Assembly (NCBI GenBank): GCA_949388605.1
Contig: CASKJV010000003.1
Coordinates: forward strand, 1 to 64,000
Length of the DNA stretch: 64,000 nucleotides
DNA from: an uncultured Clostridia bacterium
GTDB lineage: Bacteria > Bacillota > Clostridia > TANB77 > CAG-508
Reading direction: 5' to 3'
A program made the position numbers and the translations under genes. The notes beneath the pieces were generated by a model. It saw only the letters and a program-made list of their open reading frames with translations, made no database searches and was not told where the DNA came from. Shown piece by piece: positions 36,320 through 45,114 of this stretch (its first letter is position 1; each line of letters begins with the position of its first letter).

Positions 36320-37498
36320 TTATTGATTTAAGTTAAATTTATACATATTTCTACATTCATGTTTTCCTTTTCTTTTAGGAAAAATTATTGCTATAGCTAT
36401 TATAAGAAAAACAATACCTATTCCTATTTCAATTATTTCTTTTGTTATGTTTATTTTTTCTTCATTCTTGATTTCTAGTTGTTCAGTATATTCTTCATTA
36501 TTTAAATCTATATTATTATTTTCTTCTACTATAATATTGGGATATTCCTTTTGAATATCTTCTATATCATAATTATTATATCCATATTCAAATAAATTAA
36601 TTGTGTCCAAATATCTTGCACTTAATCCTTCATCTGTTGCTTCTGCATGTAAGACTACTGCAATAGTTTCAAATCCGTCTTTATTACTAGCTGATACTAG
36701 ACAGTTTTTAGCTGGTGTAGTAAATCCTGTTTTTATTCCTATTGCATAAGGATAATAATATCTATTTTCAGGTATTAATAAGCTATTTGTATTCTTAAAA
36801 TTTCTTTCACCATGTTCTTCTATCTGTTCATCTTGCCAATATTCAGTTCTAGGAAGACTAGTTTCCATCATTTTTGCTAATTCTCTAAATGTCTCATTTT
36901 GCATACAATATTTAGCAATAACAGATAAATCGTATACACTAGAATAGTGATTCTCATTATGCATTCCATTTGGATTTACAAAGTTTGACTCTACACATCC
37001 AATTTCTTTAGCTTTATCATTCATTAATTTTGCAAACTCACTTACACTTCCTGATATATGTTCTGCAATTATATTAGCCGATTCATTTGCTGATTGTACC
37101 ATTAAAACTTCCAATAATTGTTTAATTGTAAAAGTCTCTCCTACTTGTATATCTGCCTTTGTATATCCTGGTTCAAGTGAATTAATAGCACCATAACTTG
37201 CTATTGCTTTTTCATTCAGATCACATTTCTCTATTGCTATTATTGCTGTTAATATTTTTGTAGTACTTGCTGGATATTTTTTATCATGAATGTTTTTTTC
37301 ATATAATATTTTTCCAGTTTTAGCTTCTATTAATATTGCAGATTCTGAATAAATTTTCATTTCTTCTATTGTTTGATTATCTGCATTTTCATTAGATTCA
37401 TTTTCGTTTGTTATTTCTGTTGCTATTACAAAATTATACATATTAAAAATTATATATATATAAATTATAAAGCAAATTTTTAATTTCTTTACAGTCAT
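36320..37498 (-). CDS. D-alanyl-D-alanine carboxypeptidase (DacA/DacF-type PBP)
   Basis: Trims the terminal D-Ala from peptidoglycan stem peptides. All three penicillin-binding motifs are present: STTK in PASTTKILT (near 81), SAN in QSANESAN (near 138), and KTG in GIKTGFT (near 258). A signal/anchor helix covers residues 7-27, an acidic Asn/Glu linker follows, and a second helix near 352-370 anchors the C-terminus. It is 10 bp downstream of the broken lysozyme frame and probably in the same transcript. Confidence 0.92.
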   Translation of the reverse strand: MTVKKLKICFIIYIYIIFNMYNFVIATEITNENESNENADNQTIEEMKIYSESAILIEAKTGKILYEKNIHDKKYPASTTKILTAIIAIEKCDLNEKAIASYGAINSLEPGYTKADIQVGETFTIKQLLEVLMVQSANESANIIAEHISGSVSEFAKLMNDKAKEIGCVESNFVNPNGMHNENHYSSVYDLSVIAKYCMQNETFRELAKMMETSLPRTEYWQDEQIEEHGERNFKNTNSLLIPENRYYYPYAIGIKTGFTTPAKNCLVSASNKDGFETIAVVLHAEATDEGLSARYLDTINLFEYGYNNYDIEDIQKEYPNIIVEENNNIDLNNEEYTEQLEIKNEEKINITKEIIEIGIGIVFLIIAIAIIFPKRKGKHECRNMYKFNLNQ

Positions 37499-37508
37499 CT
37501 ATCCTCCA

Positions 37509-38576
37509 CTATTTTTCTATTAGAAATTGTTTGAAAAATTTATTATTTACTAAGCTAACATCAACAGGATAGTTAATCTCATTTCCTGCTCCAGTTTCTG
37601 TAAATTGCCATCCAATCATATTTTCCATCAATTGTTCATTAGTAACTGCTTCTTGCTCTGTTTCTGTATACCAATAATTTGGTATATTTTTTTCTAAATT
37701 ATAATATGCTAACCAAAATTTAGAATTTATTTCATATAAATATTTATTTGCAGTACTTGCATTAGAATATATTATTGTACTTATATTTTTAGAACTAAAT
37801 TTTTCTATTAACTCAGTTACTAAAATACTTCTATCTTCCCAAATATCATCTGCACGTCCTACTCCATCATGACTTTCTATATCTATTGCTAGAGGCAAGA
37901 CACAGTTTTTAGTTGCATTTTCATTAATAAAATTTTCAATAAATTTTACTTCTTCTTCTATTTCTTCGCTATTTAATGCTTCATCTATATAATAAAAACC
38001 ATATGGAATTCCAAGATAATCACAAGCAGAAATAAAAGTTTGATACTTTGAATCTGTATAGAATTTGCCTTCTTTTCCATATCCTCTTCCGCCTGCACGT
38101 ATGTATACATAATTAATATTGCTATTTAATAGGAAAACCTCATATTCTTCTGTATTTTTAAAGTGTTCAAATTATATATTAAATTTTGAAACATCTGACA
38201 TTAAAACATATTCTTCTTCTGCATTAAATTCATAATATTTTACTTTATCTTTCAATACATACCCAACTTTATTCTTAGCTTTTATCTTATACCATTCGTT
38301 GTTTAAATCATCTTTAAGTTCATCAACAATATAAACATTTTCTCCTAGTTCAAAGTCTCTTCTGTATTTCCATTTTGTTTCTTTTGGCTTTCTATAAAAA
38401 CCAACATTTTCATATACTACAACTCCATGAATTGCATTTGAAATATCTATATCATTTATTTTTTTATCAATAATTTTATAAATAAAAACAAAAACCAATA
38501 TTATACATATTAGTACAATTATTCCTATTAATATTTTCATCTTATTTTTAATCATTTTTTCTATAATTTCCTTCAT
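37509..38576 (-). pseudogene. GH25-type lysozyme with N-terminal anchor and SH3-like domain, split by one stop codon
   Basis: Two track ORFs (38172-38576 and 37509-37898) lie in the same frame. The sequence between them is open except for a single TAA at 38172-38174. The first part gives a membrane anchor (residues 12-32), an SH3-like segment (HGVVVYENVGFYRKP, KNKVGYVLKDKVKYY) and MSDVSKFNI. The second continues EHFKNTEEYEVFL, INYVYIRAGGRGYGKEGKFY, GIPYGFYYID, LPLAIDIES and WLAYYN, the core of glycoside hydrolase family 25. Whole length would be about 355 residues. The lesion could be real, recoded or a sequencing error. Confidence 0.8.
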
Positions 38577-38821
38577 TTTTCTCCTTTATTAGTAAAAATT
38601 TATTTCAAATATTTTGTTGTAATAAAAAATATTTAATATTGGCTAATGATTTTTATATTATAATGTTTATAATATTTTTCTGTATTCAAAAGTACTTTTG
38701 ATATTTTATCAATAATTCTATAAAAATGTCCATATTATTTTAAATATTATATTAGTTTTGATATCTATTTTATATTAGTTTTGTTTCTTTTATTTTTCAA
38801 TTAAATGTTTTCAATCAATAT
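38577..38821. other. non-coding gap with a 13-bp direct repeat
   Basis: TATATTAGTTTTG occurs twice about 24 bp apart near 38748-38784. No gene is seen. Confidence 0.35.
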
Positions 38822-38850
38822 TTGACTTTCCCACTAAATTTTGCTATACT
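38822..38850 (+). promoter_or_regulatory. promoter of the 189-aa gene
   Basis: TTGACT, 17 bp, TATACT on the plus strand. Confidence 0.7.
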
Positions 38851-38886
38851 TATGTTTATTAAATTTTAGTTTCCTTAATTCACAAT

Positions 38887-38924
38887 AATATTGTAAGTTG
38901 AGGGAAGCCTCTATTTACAATATT
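38887..38924 (+). terminator. leader hairpin/attenuator before the 189-aa gene
   Basis: AATATTGTAA-GTT-GAGG pairs with CCTC-TAT-TTACAATATT, followed by TTTTATA. It lies between the promoter and the ribosome binding site, so transcription may be attenuated. Confidence 0.5.
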
Positions 38925-38957
38925 TTTATATTAAAAAATATAAAGGAGGATAACATC

Positions 38958-39527
38958 ATGAGTAATTACAAAGAACGGTTTATTTCTGCATTAGAAAACC
39001 AAAAGAAACACGCAAAAGAAGAAGAGCGTTTTTATGACGAATATTTTAAAAACTTGCACCAGCTACATGGGGCTACTTCTTTTTCAAGCAGTACTATTCA
39101 AAAGACACCTGAAGAAATTAAAGCCTATGAGGAAAAAAGAAAGAAAGAAGCTGAAGAAAAAGCAAAAAAAGAGTTGAAAAGAAGAATTCAATATGCGAAA
39201 AACATTTTTAAGTCTCATAAAAAAATTCTAATTGACGACACTTTAGAGACATTTATAGTTCAAATGAACAAAGGAATTTCGACTAAGGTTTCTTATGAAA
39301 TAAATGTATGTCACACTTATTTGGAAACCACATTAGAATTGCAAAAGATAATTCTTTCTGAATTGCAGAAAGAGTTACCTGATATACCTAATATGTCTTT
39401 GCAGGTTTCTATAAAAAATGCTTCTATCGATCATACCCATGAAGAAATTAATTATTATGGATATAATGTTACAGTCAAAGACTTTACTGAACACAAATTA
39501 ATTATTACAATTAATTTAACTTTTTAA
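38958..39527 (+). CDS. hypothetical coiled-coil protein, 189 aa
   Basis: Not recognised. Residues 1-90 are highly charged helix with heptad-like Lys/Glu (AYEEKRKKEAEEKAKKELKRR, in part). The C-terminal 100 residues are mixed alpha/beta. It is cytoplasmic, with no signal peptide. I start at the ATG after AAAGGAGG, 20 codons inside the track ORF, because the leader hairpin occupies the upstream codons. A promoter, attenuator-like leader and strong terminator make it a monocistronic unit. Composition is slightly richer in G+C than the neighbours. Confidence 0.7.
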   Translation: MSNYKERFISALENQKKHAKEEERFYDEYFKNLHQLHGATSFSSSTIQKTPEEIKAYEEKRKKEAEEKAKKELKRRIQYAKNIFKSHKKILIDDTLETFIVQMNKGISTKVSYEINVCHTYLETTLELQKIILSELQKELPDIPNMSLQVSIKNASIDHTHEEINYYGYNVTVKDFTEHKLIITINLTF

Positions 39528-39614
39528 ATTTAATTATATAAAAAGAAAACAATTGTGTTCAAAATTTACCTAAGATATTATATTATCGAATTTTTTAAAT
39601 TCTTATATTACACC

Positions 39615-39655
39615 AAAAAGAACAACTCCAAAACAAATTTGAAGTTGTTCTTTTT
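39615..39655 (+). terminator. terminator of the 189-aa gene
   Basis: A 13-bp stem AAAAAGAACAACT/AGTTGTTCTTTTT plus a short inner CAAA/TTTG stem, then TTT. Confidence 0.8.
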
Positions 39656-39758
39656 TTGTACATTTAAGCAAATTAAAAATTATACTAAAAAAACTCATCT
39701 ATATAACTTATATCTGTACTAATCAAAATTTTACTACTAAGGTTTCCAAAAATTTATA

Positions 39759-40133
39759 TTAACTGTTTTGTGCTAGTTCTTTTTTTGCTGTTATAATCTT
39801 ATTTTTATACTTTTGTATTGATTGCTTTGTTCTTTCAATTTGATTTTCATATAATTCACTTAGCAAGTTAAAATCTTCCTCTGATAAATCTTCTTCTTCT
39901 ATTAATCCTGCTTTAAAATCTTTCTGCAATTTTAATGCTCTATCATTTTCTTTAGTGTCTACTGAAATTCTGCTAATAAAATCAGAAGAATTATCTTCTT
40001 TTATAGTATTTACTACTTTACTCTCTTTTTGAATGGTATTTATATTCTCGATTTCTTCTTTTGGTGCTTCTATATATAGTTGTACTCTAATTTTAAATAA
40101 ATTTTTAAAAAATTCTTTAATTTTCTCTATCAT
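39759..40133 (-). CDS. hypothetical protein, 124 aa, partner of the YATPE-repeat protein
   Basis: Not recognised. It has an amphipathic basic N-terminus (MIEKIKEFFKNLFKIRV) that could lie on a membrane, then an acidic linker, and a helical C-terminus (ENQIERTKQSIQKYKNKI in part). The stop-to-start gap from the upstream 817-aa gene is 8 bp, so the two are co-transcribed and probably work together. The C-terminal helices of both proteins look like coiled coil, so contact between them is plausible. Confidence 0.7.
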   Translation of the reverse strand: MIEKIKEFFKNLFKIRVQLYIEAPKEEIENINTIQKESKVVNTIKEDNSSDFISRISVDTKENDRALKLQKDFKAGLIEEEDLSEEDFNLLSELYENQIERTKQSIQKYKNKIITAKKELAQNS

Positions 40134-40141
40134 GTTTCCTC

Positions 40142-42595
40142 CTATATTTCTTCATGTGTTTGATTTGGTAATTGTTCTTCATATTCATTGCATAACTCTT
40201 TTGCTTGTTTTTCTTTTTCTTGTAGTTCTACTAATTCTTTATCTAATTGAGCAATACTTTTTTTGCCCATATTAATTAATCTTTGTCTATATGCAAGTTT
40301 TTTAGTTTCTCTTATTTCTCTATTTTTTTGTCCTATACTCTTCTTTTTTGGTGGACTATTTGCAATCATTTTTTCTCTTGCTTCTATTTGTTTTTCTATT
40401 CTTTCGGCTCTTTGTGTTCTTAGTTCTTCTACTTCTAATGCTGTAAATCTATATTTGTCTGGATTTTTACTTCTATCAAATGAAGCTCCTCCTGTAACCG
40501 CTTTTTCTCCTCCTATAGTTGCAATTTCTTGATTAATAAAATCAACCATATTTTTATCTCTATTTCTAATTGCTTTTACAAATCTATCTGTATTTTCTTT
40601 ATATAAATCTTTATAGGCTACCCATATTTGTGAACCTCTTATATTCATATCATCTAATCCTAATAATAACATAGGTCCTAATTCATCTGATTTAACAATA
40701 TTTCCTATTGCTACTATTGCACCTGGTGTCCCTTCAGACATTTTAATCATAGTTTCCAATGTTGTATCATTGAATTCTATTTTAGGTCTAGCTGTTGGAT
40801 CATCTAGCTCAATATTTGCACTAAAACTCTGTCCTCCAAAAGAAAACATATCATTTTCTCTTTGACGTCTGCTTAAAACACTTTCTACACTTGGTATTTC
40901 AATTTCTAAATTATTATTTTTTGCATATTCTTCTAATTCTGCTCTAATTCTTTCTTCATCATAAGTAAATTTAGAGTTGGCTATTTTATTATCTAATGTT
41001 TTAATTTTATCTAAAATAGATTCTGGAGTTGCATATATACATTTTCCACTTCCAGCCATTTTACCAACATATATAAAATCTTTTTGAACATATAAATCAT
41101 CAGTATTATATTGTTGCCCCATGTCATCTAATTCTTCTCCTATAAGATCTTTTAAGTCAATTACTTGTCTTTCATAAAAAATTTCTGGATATTTTTCTTC
41201 AACTTTTTGGAGAATTCTTGCTTTCATTCCTTCTTTGTCTTCATAATCTTTTCCATACATATTTAATAAAGCTTCTGCTATGATTTCAGTTTTTTCATGA
41301 TCTATTTCAACTTCTGGAATAGATATATCTATTCCTTCAATTCCATTTTCAGCAATATATCTTCTTATTGCTTCTTTTTTCTTATTAGTCTTATCAACGT
41401 CAAATGCTCCTTTTATAAAGGCATCTACATGAGATAATTGCTTTATTTTTTCCATAACTGTCGCATAAGTATTTTCTAAATATTCTGGTGTAGCATAAAC
41501 AATACTTGGTCTAATTTCGTCTCTATTTACAATATTATCATCATTTATATTTAAATAAAATAAAGAACTACTACCTTTTAAAGCTTTTTTTACTGATTCT
41601 AATTCTGAAAAATCAAAATAAGCTAAATTCATTATTTTGGAATATTCTTTTTGTATTTCATTTGCAAATTCTTCTGTCATATCAGTTGCAATTTTTCCCG
41701 ATTCATTTAATGCTCTATTTAAATATGTAGCAATACCTTGTACTTTGCCTATATCTATTGGTAATTCTTCTAGAACGTCTTTATCTACTATTTCAATTCC
41801 ATTTTTTTCTGCATAAGTTATATATGAATTTTTTAATTTTCTTCTATCATTGCCCTTATATCTGTCTTTTTCTCCTGCTTTTTGTTCTTCAAATAAATTT
41901 CTACTATATAAATCATATATTCTATTATTTACAGCTTCTGGTGTTGCATAAAATATATTGCATCTTCCTAAAATTGATTCTTCCTCTGCAACTAAGCCAT
42001 CTTGTACTGTTAATTGATATCCAAAACAATGAAATTTTTTAGGATCTATATTATTTTTTATTGCTATTTCTGCTAATTCTCCATTTTCATTATGCAAACC
42101 TATTTCTGAATTAGCTACTTTTGTTGCATCTGAAAGGAATTGATTATATCCATCACTTATTAATTCTGAATAATGTTCTGTAAAATATTGCCTTAACTCA
42201 TTTTCAAAATTAGTTGTATCTATATTTTCTAATTTCTGACCATCTCTTAATGTTATTTTCTCTAATAATCCTGTTCCCATATTATTAGGCATTTTTGCTT
42301 TTGTAGCAAATATCCAAACTAAAGTATCTACAACTTTTGGATCTACTTCTGGTTCATGTTCTTCTATTCCAAATGTGCTTCTATCTTCATCGCTTATTTT
42401 TAAACCATCTTCTGTATCCCAATCTATTACTTTTTCTGCATTAATTGATGTATATAGTATATCTTTTATTGCTGTATCTTTTTCATGATCTAACAAATCT
42501 GTTTTTTGAATTTGTCCATACTTTTTGGCAAATTTTCTATAAATTACTTGTTTTAATCTTTTACTTCGTTCTTGTTGTATCTGATATTCATTCAT
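40142..42595 (-). CDS. large protein of unknown function with three YATPE repeats, 817 aa
   Basis: Not recognised. Internal repeats of about 150 residues each contain the pentapeptide YATPE (216-220, 367-371, 521-525). It is followed by a helix (e.g. YLENTYATVMEKIKQL) and then a (Y/I)(A)E(K/N)NG(I/L)E-type turn (264-268, 414-420, 557-564). A separate domain at about 605-700 contains LLLGLDDMNIRGSQIWVAYKDL in part. The tail (725-810) is Lys/Glu/Arg coiled coil. No signal peptide is present. I start at MNEYQIQQER after AAGGAG, 41 codons inside the track ORF. It is divergent from a small XRE gene and followed by the 124-aa gene. Confidence 0.75.
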   Translation of the reverse strand: MNEYQIQQERSKRLKQVIYRKFAKKYGQIQKTDLLDHEKDTAIKDILYTSINAEKVIDWDTEDGLKISDEDRSTFGIEEHEPEVDPKVVDTLVWIFATKAKMPNNMGTGLLEKITLRDGQKLENIDTTNFENELRQYFTEHYSELISDGYNQFLSDATKVANSEIGLHNENGELAEIAIKNNIDPKKFHCFGYQLTVQDGLVAEEESILGRCNIFYATPEAVNNRIYDLYSRNLFEEQKAGEKDRYKGNDRRKLKNSYITYAEKNGIEIVDKDVLEELPIDIGKVQGIATYLNRALNESGKIATDMTEEFANEIQKEYSKIMNLAYFDFSELESVKKALKGSSSLFYLNINDDNIVNRDEIRPSIVYATPEYLENTYATVMEKIKQLSHVDAFIKGAFDVDKTNKKKEAIRRYIAENGIEGIDISIPEVEIDHEKTEIIAEALLNMYGKDYEDKEGMKARILQKVEEKYPEIFYERQVIDLKDLIGEELDDMGQQYNTDDLYVQKDFIYVGKMAGSGKCIYATPESILDKIKTLDNKIANSKFTYDEERIRAELEEYAKNNNLEIEIPSVESVLSRRQRENDMFSFGGQSFSANIELDDPTARPKIEFNDTTLETMIKMSEGTPGAIVAIGNIVKSDELGPMLLLGLDDMNIRGSQIWVAYKDLYKENTDRFVKAIRNRDKNMVDFINQEIATIGGEKAVTGGASFDRSKNPDKYRFTALEVEELRTQRAERIEKQIEAREKMIANSPPKKKSIGQKNREIRETKKLAYRQRLINMGKKSIAQLDKELVELQEKEKQAKELCNEYEEQLPNQTHEEI

Positions 42596-42666
42596 TAAAC
42601 ATTCTCCTTTGTTTATTACATTTTTTCCTATAGTGTTATATTTTTTGTCATATGTTAATTTTTTTA

Positions 42667-42692
42667 TTTTATAAGTTTTAACACTTATAAAA
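42667..42692. promoter_or_regulatory. 10-6-10 inverted repeat, likely XRE operator
   Basis: TTTTATAAGT and ACTTATAAAA are perfect inverted copies. They overlap the -10 region of a TTGATT-17-TATTTT promoter reading into the 817-aa gene, the same layout as at 23263-23314. Confidence 0.65.
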
Positions 42693-42750
42693 ATATCACT
42701 AAATAATATTAAAATCAATACGTAAATAAATATTTTTTGGGGTATTATAA

Positions 42751-43014
42751 ATGTCTTTAATTATAAAATTTTATGGAAATATGAATGTAATAGGAAAGCT
42801 TTTAAGAAAATATAGAATTGAAAAAAATTTATCATATGAAAAAATGTCTGCAAAACTAGAATTAATTGGAATTAGTATTCATAAACAATGTTTATATGAT
42901 ATTGAAAACAATAGAAGAACTGTTAAAGATTATGAATTATTTGGTATTGCATACGTTCTTGATATAGATGTAAATGATTTGTTTAAAGATATTAAAAATA
43001 AAATTCTTCTTTAG
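42751..43014 (+). CDS. small XRE-family regulator, paralog 2 of 3
   Basis: An 87-residue protein with one HTH domain (NVIGKLLRKYRIEKNLSYEKM..., LIGISIHKQCLYDIENNRR, VLDIDVNDLF), similar to the proteins at 23346 and 59484. The SD is weak (TTGGGG), and an internal ATG at 42781 (MNVIGK) is an alternative start that would match the alignment with the paralogs better. It is divergent from the YATPE-repeat operon, with a palindrome between them, so it probably controls that operon and itself. Confidence 0.82.
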   Translation: MSLIIKFYGNMNVIGKLLRKYRIEKNLSYEKMSAKLELIGISIHKQCLYDIENNRRTVKDYELFGIAYVLDIDVNDLFKDIKNKILL

Positions 43015-43047
43015 CTGATAGTATAATCTTTCTTATAGAGAAAAAAG

Positions 43048-43069
43048 TACCAAGGTATTAACCTTGGTA
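43048..43069 (-). terminator. terminator of the 178-aa gene
   Basis: An 8-bp stem TACCAAGG/CCTTGGTA followed by CTTTTTTCTC on the minus strand. It contains the gene's stop codon. Confidence 0.7.
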
Positions 43070-43594
43070 GTTCTGAGATATAAGGAGGTATCTAATAGCT
43101 AAAAGCTGATCCTCGTTAGATAACTCTATATTAGCTTCTTCTGGATTTAAAATCAAATTTCCATCTAAATCAATATTTGTAGGTTCTCTATACCAACCTT
43201 GTTTATGGGACCATCTTCCATTATCATCCCTTCTTAACCAATGGATATCCTTTTCACTACAATACCACGCAATTTTAAAATATCCTTCTGGTACTTCTGT
43301 TTCTAAATAACATCCTTTATAGTCAATACCTAATTTTTCAAGCATCTCAAGTGCTATATCATACACTTCATCTACTGTAACAAATCTATTCCTAATAGAT
43401 TTTCCAACTAGTTCTCCATAGTTAGCAATTATATCTTTCTCTACTTCTCCACTACGAATATTAAAAGCATACGTAAAACAGTTCCGTGTTTCTTCAAGCC
43501 CCTCCCAAAGCTCAGGCTGGAATTTTAATTCCTCCTTTATATGCCGCTTTATTGCTTCTTTTAGTTCTACTACCTGTTGTTCTATAGTCAACAT
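43058..43594 (-). CDS. hypothetical protein, 178 aa
   Basis: Not recognised. It is acidic and soluble, with NCFTYAFNIRSGEVEKD and a C-terminal region KIAWYCSEKDIHWLRRDDNGRWSHKQGW in part. The Cys/Asn/Phe start and His-rich WSHK segment are reminiscent of papain-like or NlpC-related phage/immunity proteins that cite a Cys-His pair, but I cannot assign it. AAAGGAG precedes the ATG. It has its own terminator. Slightly higher G+C than the neighbours. Confidence 0.65.
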   Translation of the reverse strand: MLTIEQQVVELKEAIKRHIKEELKFQPELWEGLEETRNCFTYAFNIRSGEVEKDIIANYGELVGKSIRNRFVTVDEVYDIALEMLEKLGIDYKGCYLETEVPEGYFKIAWYCSEKDIHWLRRDDNGRWSHKQGWYREPTNIDLDGNLILNPEEANIELSNEDQLLAIRYLLISQNYQG

Positions 43595-43854
43595 ATGTTT
43601 ATCTCCTTTTCTAAATGATATATTTTAACCTATTTTTATTATATAATATTTTACATAATATATCAATAAAAATATATTGAGTTATGCTTTATTGGGCAAA
43701 TAATTGAAAAATAAGAAGTGAAATATTAGGTATTTTAAAAAGTAAAGATAATAAAGAAACATATCAATTATTTGTTTAAAATGTTAGAGTTCCTTGTGAA
43801 GAAAAAACAATTATCATGTACCAGTTTTGTACCAGTTAAGGCAATTTAGAAAAA
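43595..43854. other. gap with a short tandem GTACCAGTT repeat
   Basis: GTACCAGTT occurs twice in a row (43818-43837) just upstream of the tRNA pair. An open plus-strand tail (...SCTSFVPVKAI, stop) covers it. It may be the end of a lost integrase or simple chance. Confidence 0.3.
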
Positions 43855-43888
43855 AATAAAGACTTTCAATTTCTTGAAAGTCTTTATT
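43855..43888. terminator. bidirectional terminator beside the tRNA genes
   Basis: A perfect 15-bp stem AATAAAGACTTTCAA/TTGAAAGTCTTTATT with a TTTC loop. It ends the minus-strand tRNA transcript. Confidence 0.8.
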
Positions 43889-43892
43889 TTCT

Positions 43893-43967
43893 TGGCTGGG
43901 CTGGTGGGATTCGAACACACGCATGCCAGAGTCAAAGTCTGGTGCCTTACCGCTTGGCTACAGCCCA
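43893..43967 (-). tRNA. tRNA-Gln(UUG)
   Basis: Minus-strand cloverleaf starting TGGGCTGTAGCCAAG. Anticodon stem-loop CCAGACTTTGACTCTGG (anticodon TTG), T-arm GTGTGTTCGAATCCCAC, CCA encoded. The U1 start is typical of tRNA-Gln. Confidence 0.95.
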
Positions 43968-43982
43968 ATGTTATATAATTAG

Positions 43983-44060
43983 TGGGGTGGAAGATGGGAC
44001 TCGAACCCACGGTCTTCAGTGCCACAAACTGACGCGTTAACCAACTACGCTACATCCACC
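43983..44060 (-). tRNA. tRNA-His(GUG)
   Basis: Minus-strand cloverleaf starting GGTGGATGTAGCGTAGTT with the extra 5' G(-1) encoded. Anticodon loop TTTGTGG (anticodon GTG), T-arm GTGGGTTCGAGTCCCAT, CCA encoded. Confidence 0.95.
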
Positions 44061-44218
44061 GTATTTAGGTAATTTTCACAACGCTCTTATATTTTAAAAC
44101 AAAATTTATAGTTTGTCAAGTTTTTTATCTCAAAATATGGAAAGTTAATTTAAAAGATGAAAGTGATATGCTTATATCTACTTTCATCTCATTTTTTAAT
44201 ATATATTACATTTTATTT

Positions 44219-44911
44219 CTATTCCATACTACCTTCTTCTGCTGCCCAAATAATAATTCTTGCTTTATTATCATCTGTACAAGTTTGTAAAGAGATTTCT
44301 CTTCTACCATCTGTATTTCTAGTCATATAAGTAGCATCGTTTTGATCTGTTTCATATATTTTATAAATTATATATGTAACTGTTTCTCCTGTTTGGTCTG
44401 TTATTAGAACTTTGTCTCCATTTTGTAATTTTTTATTATTTGAGAAGAAAGTCCCATTTCTATAGTTATGTCCATAAATACAAGTATTTCCTTCTTTATT
44501 TAAACCTGGTCCATATGCAATAGCAACAGCAATTTCTAAAGTCTTTTTGTTTACTTTTTCAAGTACCGGATAATTAACATTTGTTTTTGGTATTTGTATA
44601 GTTCCTTTTATTTCATATCCTTCATAATAAGCTTTTTCTGCTTTATTAGTTTCTTCTGATGTATTACTATTTGTTGCTAATAAATTTGCTAAATCTTCTA
44701 ATGAAGTATGTGCTTCATTTGATGAAGTATTCTCACTATTATTTCTTTTAACTTTTTTAGTAGATTTTTCAAATTCATCAATAGCAGATTGTGCCTTATT
44801 ATTAATTGCTTTTGAATTAAAAGTATCATAAATAAAATATCCTGCTATCCCTAATATTGCCACTATTAATACTACTAAAAACATTGTTAATATATTACTA
44901 AATTTAGACAT
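44219..44911 (-). CDS. class D/E-type sortase
   Basis: Membrane-anchored transpeptidase that attaches surface proteins or pilins. An N-terminal anchor helix covers residues 8-30, then a Ser/Asn/Glu linker to about 80. The sortase beta-barrel holds the catalytic His in YGHNYRNGTFF (near 152) and the catalytic Cys in SLQTCTDDNKARIIIWA (Cys near 213, Arg near 219), i.e. the LxTC pattern. I start at MSKFSN after GGAG rather than seven codons earlier. No substrate or pilin gene is in the window. Confidence 0.9.
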   Translation of the reverse strand: MSKFSNILTMFLVVLIVAILGIAGYFIYDTFNSKAINNKAQSAIDEFEKSTKKVKRNNSENTSSNEAHTSLEDLANLLATNSNTSEETNKAEKAYYEGYEIKGTIQIPKTNVNYPVLEKVNKKTLEIAVAIAYGPGLNKEGNTCIYGHNYRNGTFFSNNKKLQNGDKVLITDQTGETVTYIIYKIYETDQNDATYMTRNTDGRREISLQTCTDDNKARIIIWAAEEGSME

Positions 44912-45016
44912 AATACACTTATCTCCAATCATTTAAATTTACATAAATTATAAATATATTATAACATATACACATTTTTTTTTCAATAAATACATAATAG
45001 TTTTCTATAATACGAA

Positions 45017-45066
45017 ATAATAGCCAAAATCTTACCTGTAAAATACAGCATACTTTTGGCTATTAT
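45017..45066 (-). terminator. terminator downstream of alaS
   Basis: A long hairpin AATAGCCAAAA/TTTTGGCTATT with an inner CTGT/ACAG stem, followed by an A/T tail on the minus side. Confidence 0.6.
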
Positions 45067-45114
45067 CTTGATTTATAATTAATTTTAACTTCACTTCTAA
45101 TATATATTTTAATT

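Noticed and set aside
43818-43837. GTACCAGTT tandem repeat as an attachment site of a second element
   Set aside because: No integrase gene or second copy in the tRNA genes beside it was found.
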